The translations under genes were made by a program, and so were the position numbers. From Planctomycetota bacterium (lineage in GTDB: Bacteria > Planctomycetota > UBA1135), in contig QQUA01000013.1 in the NCBI GenBank assembly GCA_008501825.1, forward strand, positions 496,001-560,000: DNA of 64,000 nt. Direction: 5' to 3'. Positions 18,067-27,400 of the stretch are shown here, in pieces. Within the stretch, counting starts at the first letter, position 1; each line of letters opens with the position of its first letter. The notes under the pieces were generated by a model. The model was given only the letters and a program-made list of their open reading frames with translations, searched no databases and had not been told where the DNA came from.

Positions 18067-19458
18067 CTAATTTTCGTCAAATTGCAACTCCGACAAGCGA
18101 ATTTCCACCGCCGGATGCTGGTCTTCTCCGGCGGCGTTCAAGGCGCGATAGCGGATGAGCGGTTCCGGCTGCCATTGGAAATCCAACAAGCCGAAGTTTT
18201 CCTTTCCGACCGAAGTGCCGGGCAGGCGCTCGGGAGCTTCCGAATCGGCCACCGGCGGGTACAGTCCGGCGGCCAGCGGCGAACTGGTGATTTCATACAG
18301 CGGGTACGGAAAGGGTTCCGGCCAGCGAATCACCTCCGATGCGTGCCGATCGCCGGACAAGAACAGCACGCCGCTGATTTTTCGATCCTGAAGGAAGCTC
18401 AGCAACTCCCGGCGCTCGGCCGGAAATTGATGCCACGATTCGAAAGGGTGATATTGAGCCAACACTTGGTTCCCGGAAACGATGATTTTGAAATCGGCGC
18501 TGCTGGAGGCCAAAGCCTGCTTCAACCAAGCCGATTGCACCGGCCCCAGAAGCCGTTTTTCGTCGTGGGCTTCCATCCAATTGGGATCGCGATGAAAGCG
18601 GGTATCCAAACAGAAAAACTCCACCCTTCCCCGGCGGAAGCGAAACCACACGCCGGGAGTTCCGTGGCTGCCATAGGCCGGATTGGCCCAATAGGCTTGA
18701 AACATGGCCAGAGCGTGCCACTTCCAACGAAATAATTTGTCCGAATTATCGGGGCCATAATCGTGGTCGTCCCAAATCGCATAATGAGCGGTCCAGCGCA
18801 ACAAGGCCTGCAAATTCTCTTTGGACCGCTGCCTTTTCCAACTGGCCCACATGGAATTCGGCTGCTGCCATTCCCGCTCCTGGAGGGAATAGTAGTGGTT
18901 GTCGCCGAGCCAGAGAAAAACGTCCGGTTCTTGTTCGGCCACGGTTTGAAAGATGGCCTGGCTGGGATCAAGTCCCCAGTCCCCGGCACAGGAACCGAAA
19001 GCCACCCGCAGGGCTTCCTCCTGGCCGGGTGGCGGCGGCGTTCGAAAGCCGCCGACCGCCTCTTCCGTCAACGGGCCGGAGGCGTTCAGCAGGCGGAATT
19101 CATAATCGGTTTGGGGCTCCAGCGCAGAAAGCTGAAGCACCCGGCAGAAGGCTTGTTCCGGCGGCAAATAGCCGCGAAAGGGCCGCCCACCCGGCCCCAG
19201 CAGCCGGAGCCATCCTTGCCGCCCGGGTTTGCGGTACTCGATCCCGAGCCAACCGGGGCCGTCCCCCTGAACCCAAATCCGCGCTCGATCCGGGGCCACG
19301 TGCCCCACCATCGGTCCGGCGGCAACCTGCGGCCCGGAGGCCAATTGGCTTGACGGTCCTGCACAGGCCACCAGTCCGAAACACAAGCTCCAGCCCAGCC
19401 CGAAGGCGGCGCAAGGCATCCAGTGGCGATCCACCCTTGAGTTCCACAAGCCCATCAT
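18067..19458 (-). CDS. PhoD-like alkaline phosphatase/phosphodiesterase lipoprotein
   Basis: A 463-residue metallophosphoesterase of the PhoD family. The start at ATG 19458 yields a lipobox (GLVAC, Cys at about 32). An N-terminal fibronectin-like domain (APDRARIWVQGDGPG to about 135) is typical of PhoD. The catalytic part shows FGSCAGDWG, LWLGDNHYY, WDDHDYGPDNSD and FLSGDRHASEV, which are PhoD metal-site motifs. The YDYG-type Ca/Fe site seen in B. subtilis PhoD corresponds to DDHDYG here. It probably hydrolyses phosphodiesters outside the cytoplasm. It is divergent from rmuC with a 54-bp shared promoter region. Confidence 0.85.
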   Translation of the reverse strand: MMGLWNSRVDRHWMPCAAFGLGWSLCFGLVACAGPSSQLASGPQVAAGPMVGHVAPDRARIWVQGDGPGWLGIEYRKPGRQGWLRLLGPGGRPFRGYLPPEQAFCRVLQLSALEPQTDYEFRLLNASGPLTEEAVGGFRTPPPPGQEEALRVAFGSCAGDWGLDPSQAIFQTVAEQEPDVFLWLGDNHYYSLQEREWQQPNSMWASWKRQRSKENLQALLRWTAHYAIWDDHDYGPDNSDKLFRWKWHALAMFQAYWANPAYGSHGTPGVWFRFRRGRVEFFCLDTRFHRDPNWMEAHDEKRLLGPVQSAWLKQALASSSADFKIIVSGNQVLAQYHPFESWHQFPAERRELLSFLQDRKISGVLFLSGDRHASEVIRWPEPFPYPLYEITSSPLAAGLYPPVADSEAPERLPGTSVGKENFGLLDFQWQPEPLIRYRALNAAGEDQHPAVEIRLSELQFDEN

Positions 19459-19512
19459 GGAATTATGGCGTCGCCGGAGCCATGAACCAGCCGAGCTCGA
19501 ACCTGCCCAAGC

Positions 19513-20844
19513 GTGACTGAAGTCCTTCCGATCTTGACTTGTTTGCTTTTCTCCGCCCTCGCCGCCATGGCTTGGTGGGCATGGCGCCGGGAATGCCAAG
19601 CTCATCAGCAAACCCGTGAAGCCCACCAAAAGGATCGGGAGCAATGGCTGCACCAACAAGCCCAATGGCGAGCCCGGCGAGAAAATTTGGAACTGCACAA
19701 ACGCTTTCTTGCCGGCAGCCGGCGCCAATTCGAAGACACCTTCGGGAATTTGGCTCGCAAGGCCTTACGCGAAAACAGTTTTGAATTCCTGAAGCAGGCT
19801 CGGCAAAGTTTCGGCGTGGCTCGAAAGCTGCAACAAAGTGAAAGCCATCGCCAACAGGATGCCCTGCAAGCCTTGCTGGAACCCTTGCAGGAGAACCTAA
19901 AAAAGTTGGAGGAAGGCCATCAGGATTTAGAACGTCGCCGCCATCAGGCATATGGGGATTTGCAAGCGCGTTTAAATGAGCTGGCCCGGGCCACCCGGGA
20001 ACTCCAGGGAAGCAACCGGGATCTGTCTCAGGTCTTGCGAGGCGATCACCAAGCTCGCGGACGCTGGGGGGAATCCAGCTTGCGACGGCTGGTGGAGTTG
20101 GCCGGCATGGTGGAACACGTCGACTTCGACCAACAAGTCAACCTGGACCGAGGCCGTCCGGACATGGTGGTCCAATTGCCCCGAGGCGGTTGTTTGGCAG
20201 TGGACGCCAAAGTCCCCATGGCGGCTTTCTGGCGAGCGGCGGATTGCAGCGAGGAAAACGCCCGTAAGAAGGCTCAAGAAGAGCACGCCCGGTTGCTTTT
20301 TCAGCACGTCAAGGATTTGGAACGTCGGGCTTATCCAAAACAACTTCAGGCTTCGGTGGATTTCACGGTCTTGTTCCTTCCTCATGAGGCCCTCCTTTCC
20401 GATGCCTTTCTGGTCGAACCGGAAATTCAAGAAAAGGCTTTGGAAAGAGGAATCTTGCTGGCCACCCCGGTCACTTTTTTAGCTCTGTTGCGCACGGTGG
20501 CTTTTTTCTGGGATCGCCGGGAAATGGAAGAAAAAGCCGAGCAAGTCTGGCAAGCCGCCACCTCGCTGCACCAACAAGTGAGCCGTTTCCAGGACCACCT
20601 TTGGCAGGCGGCCAAGGAAATCGATCGAGCCGGCGCCGCCCTGCGCCGGGCCAAAGTCAATTTCCAACGGCAAGTCTTACCGGCCGGCCGCCGGTTGGAA
20701 GCCTTGCGAGTTCCGGGTCGAAGCGGCGCCAAATTGCAGGACCTCGATCCTGAAGAGATCCTCGAAACTCGGGAAGACGGGATCCCAAAAAATCCCTCCT
20801 CTTCCCAAGCCACCGGAGAAGCCGAAGTTTCCGGTTCCGATTAA
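19513..20844 (+). CDS. rmuC: DNA recombination protein RmuC
   Basis: A 443-residue RmuC-family protein, linked by genetics to limiting DNA inversions between repeats. There is an N-terminal membrane helix (about 4-24), then a long coiled coil (about 28-160), then the nuclease-like core with RGRWGESSLRRLVELAGM, DMVVQLPRGGCLAVDAKVPM (the AVDAK segment fits a PD-(D/E)xK site), TVLFLPHEALLSDAF and LLATPVTFLALLRTVAF. The start is GTG 19513. The TAA stop shares bases with the TAA of the convergent selenoprotein gene (TTAA at 20841-20844). Confidence 0.92.
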   Translation: MTEVLPILTCLLFSALAAMAWWAWRRECQAHQQTREAHQKDREQWLHQQAQWRARRENLELHKRFLAGSRRQFEDTFGNLARKALRENSFEFLKQARQSFGVARKLQQSESHRQQDALQALLEPLQENLKKLEEGHQDLERRRHQAYGDLQARLNELARATRELQGSNRDLSQVLRGDHQARGRWGESSLRRLVELAGMVEHVDFDQQVNLDRGRPDMVVQLPRGGCLAVDAKVPMAAFWRAADCSEENARKKAQEEHARLLFQHVKDLERRAYPKQLQASVDFTVLFLPHEALLSDAFLVEPEIQEKALERGILLATPVTFLALLRTVAFFWDRREMEEKAEQVWQAATSLHQQVSRFQDHLWQAAKEIDRAGAALRRAKVNFQRQVLPAGRRLEALRVPGRSGAKLQDLDPEEILETREDGIPKNPSSSQATGEAEVSGSD

Positions 20845-22217
20845 AGCTGCAAGGGTATTCGCAAGCGAAGATCCCGCCTTAGGAACACGCACTCCCCTCC
20901 GACTTCGAGGCACAAGGGGTAAACCCCATAGCCATCTAACCAAAGCTCCTGCGGCTGATTTTCTCCCGGCGGGAAGGCTTCTTCCTCGATTTGAAATTCG
21001 AACTCCAACACATGCCGTTGCCGGGAGGTTTCCTCCTGGCCCAGAGAAGTCGCCGCCGACCGGCGCACGAACTGCAGCTTCGGGTTTGGTTGCCACCACC
21101 ACTGCAAATCCCCTCCCGGTGGATTCCATAGGGCGGTTTTCAAAGCCGAAGGCTCGAAGAACAAATACAACCGTCCGCGGCCCCCGGGCTTGATCGGACT
21201 CGGAGCGATCGCCCATTCCACCTCCACCCAAGGGGAGGTGTCTCTAGCTAACTTCCCCTGGGGATCCGCCGGCGGAATTTCTTCACCCACCTGCGGCCGT
21301 TTCGGATAAACCAACTCGGCCCCTTCCGGTTCAACCCGAAGCGGCTGCGGCTGTTGGCCCCGGGCTTGAATGGCCGCTCGAGCCTCTTCGATCCACGGAT
21401 AGAAGGGGTACGGCTTTTCCAAGGACGGACCGTATTGCTGCAAGCGCCGGCGCCAGATGTAGTTTTGAGGAAAAAGCCGGAGAGCTTCGGTCCAGGCTTG
21501 AATCGCCTTTTGGAAATCTCCCGGTCGCCGGTTTTGAGAATCGTGACGGGCGCGAAAGGCGCAGCCTAAGCGAAACAGCAAAGCTCCCCGATCGGGAGCG
21601 GGATGAATGTGAGGCAGCATGGCTTGCCATGCATCAATGGCTTGGTCCAATCGGCCGGCGTGGAAATGGGAAACGGCAGCCTCCTCCCGAATGGCGGTCG
21701 AAATCGACTTTGGTTCGGGATAATCGGTAGCCAGGAATTCGCCTTCGATCCAATCCCATTGCGGGCGAGTGGCCCGAACCACGCCATGTTCGTCGATGGC
21801 CCACATCAAGGGCACCGCCTGGACTCCAAGCCGATTTAATGAATCCACCCAAACCGGCATTTTCAACTGTTGCCATTGCATGAATAAGGCACAGCGATCG
21901 GGGTGCTGCTCTTGAATCAGCCCAATGAATTGCACCTTGCCACTTTGGCGAAGCGATTTTGTATTCCGGTACCACCCGGGCACCGTTCGCCGGCATCCCG
22001 CTCACCAGGATGCAAATTGGATCAATAGAATTTTCCGTCCGCGAAAGGCGGCCAAGCTGGTGGATTCTCCGCCTCCCAAGGTCGGGAATTCCAAGGTCGG
22101 AAAAAACTCCCCCACTTTGGGAACCGGCGCTCGGGCAAAGGGAAGACTGCCTCCTTCCGAGACCGGTTCTTGAACGGTGGGAAGGAGGAAGCACAGTCCG
22201 AGGAGAAAGGAACTCAC
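20841..22217 (-). CDS. Thioredoxin-like TPR selenoprotein (in-frame TGA at 22002-22004 read as Sec)
   Basis: Two open frames, one ending at TGA 22002-22004 and one reaching 20841, are in the same phase and form one protein if TGA is read through. The junction reads FASW-U-AGCRRTVPGWY, which is a thioredoxin active site (FASWCxxC) with selenocysteine replacing the first Cys (UxxC, Sec at residue 72 of about 458). Before it lie a signal peptide (MSSFLLGLCFLLP) and a redoxin N-terminus (PTLEFPTLGGG, then ILLIQFASW). After it come the rest of the fold (FIGLIQEQ, VQAVPLMWAIDEHGVVRA), a TPR-like segment (about 150-235) and a C-terminal beta-rich domain. A bSECIS-like hairpin follows the TGA. The start is uncertain: GTG 22217 is chosen because TTG 22235 lies within the upstream terminator's T-tract. 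It is probably an exported thiol/selenol oxidoreductase. Standard gene callers would split or truncate it. Confidence 0.85.
21967..21985 (-). promoter_or_regulatory. Putative bacterial SECIS hairpin
   Basis: On the mRNA, 16 nt after the UGA, CGGUGCC (21985-21979) pairs with GGUACCG (21973-21967) in a 7-bp stem with one G-U pair. The apical loop is CGGGU and contains the G residues expected of a SelB-binding loop. The UGA-to-loop distance is 23 nt, inside the range reported for bSECIS elements. The fold was done by eye. Confidence 0.6.
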
Positions 22218-22229
22218 CGGGTCATTGTG

Positions 22230-22267
22230 CCGCAAAAAGAAACCGGCGAAAGAAGTTCTTTCGCCGG
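22230..22267 (-). terminator. Intrinsic terminator between the duplicated gluzincin-like gene and the selenoprotein gene
   Basis: A 10-bp perfect stem (22243-22252 with 22258-22267, loop AAGTT on the plus strand) is followed on the minus strand by TTTCTTTTTGCGG. It ends only about 15 nt before the chosen start of the selenoprotein gene. That gene therefore depends on readthrough or on a promoter inside the terminator region. Confidence 0.85.
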
Positions 22268-22293
22268 CTCCATGCCTTCCGGTTGCAGAAGGA

Positions 22294-24183
22294 TCAGCGA
22301 GAACGCTTCGGAGGCCGGCTCCAATAGCGGGTGAAGCGGTCCTCGAAATCTTCGCCGAAACTTTCCAAAGCAGCGATTTCCACGGTGCTCACCGGAGGCA
22401 GAAAACGCTGACCGGGAGTGCCTTCCTCGTGGTAGATGTCCACCAGCCGGCTCAAAAAGCGGGAAAAGCCCTTGGAATCCTTATCCAAGCCGTAGGTGGC
22501 GAAGGCGTAAGCCAAATGAGCCAATTCATCGTTGTAACGAGTGGCGTTGTAGGCGTACAAATCTTCCAAATCCACCGACTGGCGCTTCACTAAGTTGGAC
22601 GCCCGGTTGCGCCATCCGGCGTGAGAAACGGTGGCGACGAAACCGTCTCGGTACCAGTTCGCCCACACTTCTCCGAAAGCTCCTTCTTCACCGGCGCATG
22701 CAATGCCTTCGGTCAACCACAACGGCAAAGTCCCAAACCGGAGTTGCAATTCCTTATGGATGACGTTGTGGGCCAGGGAGTGGGCCGGACGAGCCTCTTC
22801 TACGTATTTGGTGTCGTAGAAGTACACCGTCACCGCTTGTCGAGGCAAGGTGAATCCAGCCCGCTGAGTTTTGCAGGAAGCCATGTAATCGGCCAAGCTC
22901 GGATCGGCTACGGCAATGGCGTCGCACAAGGCGTAATAAGCCTCTTCGCCTCGAAGCATGAGGGCCTGGATCCGCAAATCCCCGTACTGGGCTTTCCCCA
23001 GAGACTTCTCCAGCCGCTTTAAAACCGTTTCAGTTTTCTTCAACGCCTGCTTGGCATCCTTGCTGCGGAAGTCGGAGTACAGGTCCAGGGATACCGGCCT
23101 TGAGGCATAGTCTTTGATTTTAAATTCATCGACGACCCCTTGAACTGCGGCCAGCACTTGCAAACTAATGCCGTCGGGACCGCCGCGAGTCGCCGTTTTT
23201 TGCCAAAAGTCCTCCACTTCGCTCCACGCCTGATCGCCGAAGGCTTCCTGGTACAGGCTTTCCTGAGTTTGGGTGTCGGCTGCATAGTCCTGGTCCAGAG
23301 GAAATCCCAGGCCTCGCTCGGCGGCAAGGGCATCCAAGAAGGTGCCCAGACTTCCCAAACTTCCCGATTGGTCTTGACCGCTCAGCCACCAAACCGCGAC
23401 GGCAAAACGCTGGTAAGCCTGTTCGTCCAGGAAATCGGAAGACCGGGTGCCGGCGACTTGGGCCAGGTGCAAGGTGCCTTCCAAAGCCAGGGCATTCTTG
23501 GCGGCCAGGCGCCAACCTTGGTGGTAGTCCTCACTGAGGTCCACCAGTTCTCGCCGATTGGAGACTCCATACACTCCACCGAGCAACTCCTCCTGAAGGC
23601 CGTATCCCAAAGCCTCGCCGATCCAAAAGGGCACGGATCCGTAGCGCCGCACCAATTCCAAGTGGACGGCGAATTGAACCAGGTCGGCCTCCGGTCGCTT
23701 CACTCCGGCGGTGCTTCGATCATGGCGCAATAAACCGATCAGCGGATTCCAATGCAGGAATTTGGGAAAAGCCTTGATCGACTGAGCCCAGGAAGCCAAG
23801 TGCGGCCACTGCCTAGCCAATTCATCCAACACCGTGGCCTGAGCATCACGGTGGTCGTTGTAGACCAAAACCACCGGCTGGTCGGTGGCCTGTTGCTGAG
23901 GAGCTCCCAAGACCTGGTCCAGCCGCTCATGCCCCCGAACCAGGAGGTCAATGGCCTCGGTACTCCGTTTTTTATCGACGTGGAGGTACAAGACCCAGCG
24001 ACCGTCTTGAGCTTCCACTCGCCGCCATCCTTCCCGGCCGGCCAAGGACTCCTGCAGAAAATCGGCGGCCGCTGCGGGGCTTTCCGCTCTTGCCTCCCCC
24101 GGCCGGTCAGGATGGGCCGCGGCCGAGGGGGGTAAAAGGTTGAGGGTTGTGAAAAGGCATACGCCGAGCACGGACAGATTCAT
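22294..24183 (-). CDS. Exported protein with two degenerate peptidase-MA-like domains
   Basis: A 629-residue protein starting at ATG 24183 (GGGGAG about 4 nt upstream), with a signal peptide ending near SAAA. Two similar segments, VHLELVRRYGSVPFWIGEAL (about 170) and IHKELQLRFGTLPLWLTEGI (about 475), look like the helix and Glu ligand of gluzincin (peptidase MA / DUF1570-like) domains. The first half of HExxH is lost in both: QFAVH in copy one, HNVIH in copy two. Both probably lack proteolytic activity. The rest is helical with no further motif. It is a single gene with its own terminator. The role is unknown; binding to the envelope or to peptides would fit an inactive peptidase. Confidence 0.75.
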   Translation of the reverse strand: MNLSVLGVCLFTTLNLLPPSAAAHPDRPGEARAESPAAAADFLQESLAGREGWRRVEAQDGRWVLYLHVDKKRSTEAIDLLVRGHERLDQVLGAPQQQATDQPVVLVYNDHRDAQATVLDELARQWPHLASWAQSIKAFPKFLHWNPLIGLLRHDRSTAGVKRPEADLVQFAVHLELVRRYGSVPFWIGEALGYGLQEELLGGVYGVSNRRELVDLSEDYHQGWRLAAKNALALEGTLHLAQVAGTRSSDFLDEQAYQRFAVAVWWLSGQDQSGSLGSLGTFLDALAAERGLGFPLDQDYAADTQTQESLYQEAFGDQAWSEVEDFWQKTATRGGPDGISLQVLAAVQGVVDEFKIKDYASRPVSLDLYSDFRSKDAKQALKKTETVLKRLEKSLGKAQYGDLRIQALMLRGEEAYYALCDAIAVADPSLADYMASCKTQRAGFTLPRQAVTVYFYDTKYVEEARPAHSLAHNVIHKELQLRFGTLPLWLTEGIACAGEEGAFGEVWANWYRDGFVATVSHAGWRNRASNLVKRQSVDLEDLYAYNATRYNDELAHLAYAFATYGLDKDSKGFSRFLSRLVDIYHEEGTPGQRFLPPVSTVEIAALESFGEDFEDRFTRYWSRPPKRSR

Positions 24184-24400
24184 GCGTCTCCCCTGTTGAT
24201 TCCATTCCACCCTTCTCTCCCCCCCCTGGGTTCTGTGGAGGGGGATAAAAGGGCCCTTGTTGATCCCTGTTGCAGCCCTTGGAGTCCACCGCAAGGCTGG
24301 GTCGCCCCCCCGTTTCACTGGGCTCGGCTTTCTCCTCGCTGCTATTGGAACTACGACGTCAGTGGGCTTCGTTTATCAAAAATTTCTATATTTCTTTTTT

Positions 24401-24457
24401 GAGAACAAAGTTCTCGTGACATATCACGAGCGGGAGACCGTAAGTCCCCCGCTCGTG
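24401..24457. promoter_or_regulatory. Overlapping mutually exclusive hairpins in an AT-rich spacer
   Basis: In the 299-bp gap 24184-24482, three hairpins share strands. CACGAGCGGG (24425-24434) pairs with 24448-24457. CTCGTGA (24413-24419) pairs with 24424-24430. GAGAAC (24401-24406) pairs with 24410-24415. Neighbouring pairings exclude each other, as in an attenuator. The stretch 24378-24412 is strikingly AT-rich and may hold the promoter of the downstream minus-strand gene, although I cannot place -35/-10 boxes with confidence. The 24425-24457 hairpin may also end the VWA transcript. Confidence 0.45.
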
Positions 24458-24482
24458 GCGGCCATCACAGGCTTATGTGGCT

Positions 24483-27400
24483 TTAAGGCTGTTCCAGGAG
24501 CTGGGCCAAGCGCTCTTCAATGGCTTGGTTCTGAGCCTGCAACTCCTGTAAGAGCTTCCGAACCTCGTCGCTTTGCACCTCGATCTGCTCCACTTCCGCC
24601 TGGTGCAAGCGCATGCGCCGGGCTTCGTCCAGCAGTTGGGCCAGCTCGTCCTGGGGCGGCAGCGCCGCGATCAGGCCTCGAGCCCGCTCCACCATGTCGC
24701 GCAATTCCCGCACCCGGGCGTCCGAGGGAAGATCCCGGACCAAGCGGCCGACTTCTTCCTGCAAGCGCTCGTAGGTGTCGCCCCGTGCCCAGTAGCTGCG
24801 ACGCAGCACTTCGGCGAATTGCGCCACCACCGCCGCCTGCCGCAGCCGCGGTTGCGCCAGGCCGAAGCGGCTCAGCGTCGCCGAGGCTTCCAGCGAAAAG
24901 GCCCGCTCCTGGACCTCGCCGCCGCCGTCCGGCTTCCAGCGCAAGCGCACCGTCGCCAGCGAACCGGCCTCTTCCGCCGCCATCTCCAGTTCGTACAGCG
25001 CCACGATCTGATGACCGGCACCGACTTCCCCGGCGTCCACCGCGTCGTTGCGGAAATCCTGATCCGCCAGCGAGCGGTTTTCATAACCAAGCTGGCGCCA
25101 GCGCTTCACCGAGGAGCCGAACTCCACTTGCAGCTTCACGTCTCGGGCCACCGTTTGCAGCGTGCCGGTGAACTGCTCCAAAAACACCCGCTTGGCTTCC
25201 TCGAAGTCGTCGACGTAGTGACAACTGCCGTTGCCCTCATTCGCCAACTGCTCCAAGAACACGTCGTTGTGGTTGCCCATGCCGACGCCGATGCTGGTCA
25301 GATCCACTTGCCGTTCCGAGAAGGAACGCACCCGATCCAAAATCCGCTTCTGATCGGTCTCGCCGCTGTTGGCCACGCCGTCGGAACAAAGAATCACCCG
25401 GTTCACCGTTTGCTCGCGGAAATGCCGTTCCGACATCTCGTAGCCCATGGTCAAACCGGCTTCGGCGTTGGTGCTGCCGCCGCTTTTCAACTGCCGGATC
25501 GCTTCCCGAATCTTCCAGCGCTCGTAACCGGGAGTTGAATCCAGCACCCGTCGCGCACTGCTGTTGAAGGTGATGATGCCGACCCGGTCTTGGTCGTCCA
25601 ACTGATCGACCAGCAGTTCCAAAGAACGTTTCACCAACTCCAAGCGATTGCCGTCCGCCATCGAACCGGAACTGTCGATCACGAACACCAAGCTCAAAGG
25701 CTTGCGGTCGGCGCGGGAAACTTCCCGAGCTTTCAAAGCCACCCGCAACATGCGGACGTCGTCGCGATGGCCGAAAGGACTGGGGAAGGCGTCCAACTGC
25801 ACCGCGAAGTCTTCTTCCTGCGGCGCCGCCAACTGGTAGTCGAAGTAGTTCAGAAACTCTTCGGTGCGGACCGCTTCCTTCGGCGGCAAGTGGCCTTGCT
25901 GCAGATAGGAACGGGTCAAGGGATAGGAAGCCGTATCGACATCCAAAGCGAAGGTGCTGAGGGCGTCTCGCTGGCGGTCGACGAAAGGATGGTCGCCGTA
26001 GTAGCGGAAGAACATGTCCCGCGGCGCTTCCCGCTCCCGGCACGGGCGGAGGTGGTGCAGGATGTCCCGGCCGTGATAGCGGCGGCCGTAGCCGTCGTGA
26101 ACGACGAAGGCCGGTTGACTGCTTAAAAAGCCGTCTCCCAGCTCGCCATGGTCCTCATAGAACGCCCTGCGCTGGCGACCGCGACGTTTGCCGTCTTCGG
26201 TCGACCGAGTTTCCCGATCCACATCACCACCCAAGGCTCGTTCATCCAAGTCCCGGCTCCCGCCACCGGCAAGAGGTTGGTTTTGGGGCGGAGCCGGCGG
26301 TTTGGACTCTCGCAGAGCCTCTTGCACCGGAGCGAACTCGGGCTTGGCCCTCTTGTATTGGCCATCGGGTAGCCGCGACTTCTCTGGTTCGCCACGACCC
26401 CCGGATCCTGATCCGGCCTTCAAGCCGCCATGCACCTGGGCCTTGGGAGGGGCCGGCGTACTCAGGACCGGCGGAGGACTGGAAGGCGCACTTGGACGGG
26501 TAGAACCAGGGAGATCGGCCACCGCTCCGGGCACGGCCGGAGATCCCGGCGCAGCAGGAGTGGAAGGAGCCGCCGGCCCATCGCTTACTTTGCCTTCGAG
26601 GTTCTTGCGACCGCCGAATTTTTGGCTGGGGGAAGGCGGTACCGAATCGCCGGGCCCCGAGTATTCCTTTCCGGTCTGCGTGGTCGCCGTTTGACTGGAA
26701 GAGGGCTGGCCGGAAGTTTCCAATCTTCGAGCCGCCACCGTTTCGGATGAATCTGCTTGGTTTTGTTTTAACAACCGTTCCGAACTCTTCATTTGGTTGA
26801 CTTGAGCCAAAGAATCCTGGCCGTCCTTGTCGGTACTGAAATCGACATAACCCAAATCGTTCAGGACTCCCCGGACGATCGCCTGTTCGGGCTGTTCGGA
26901 TTTGGCCCGGATCGAATCCTTCCGCAAGTCGTCCCGATCGACTTTCGATTCCTCCATTTCCTCCAGGACCATTTCATCGGCGTAACCGATTTCGTTGAGC
27001 TCGCCTGCCGGTTCGCGGTTCTCCGCGGCGGCAGCCGGCACCAGCCGATCGCCTAGGCCTTGGTCACGGGCTTGATCCAGGACGCGAGCCAGATCTTCTT
27101 TGCCGTGTTTTACCCGGTCTTTTACCTGGTCTTGTTCTCCGTCTTCTCCAGATTCGGCCTGGCGGATCGGCCCCAGTCCTTTTTCCTGGTCCTGCAATCG
27201 GTTTTGAAACGCGCTGGCCTTTTCTTCCTCACTTAAGGAAGCCGTTTCCTCGACCCCCGAACTCTCCACCAGGGAACGCTCGGGCCCAAACCAAACCAGG
27301 CCGAAGAACAGAGCCGCAGCGGCGGCAGGAACCAGGAAGGCTTTAAACCAATGGGGTCCGCCTAAGGTACGCCCGGCATCAGGTTGGGAAAGCGGCTTTC

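Noticed and set aside
22002..22235. A separate 77-residue secreted protein, or a pseudogene cut by a nonsense mutation
   Set aside because: The stop falls exactly at the thioredoxin Cys, the fold continues in the same frame, the downstream part is intact over 380 codons, and a bSECIS-like hairpin follows.
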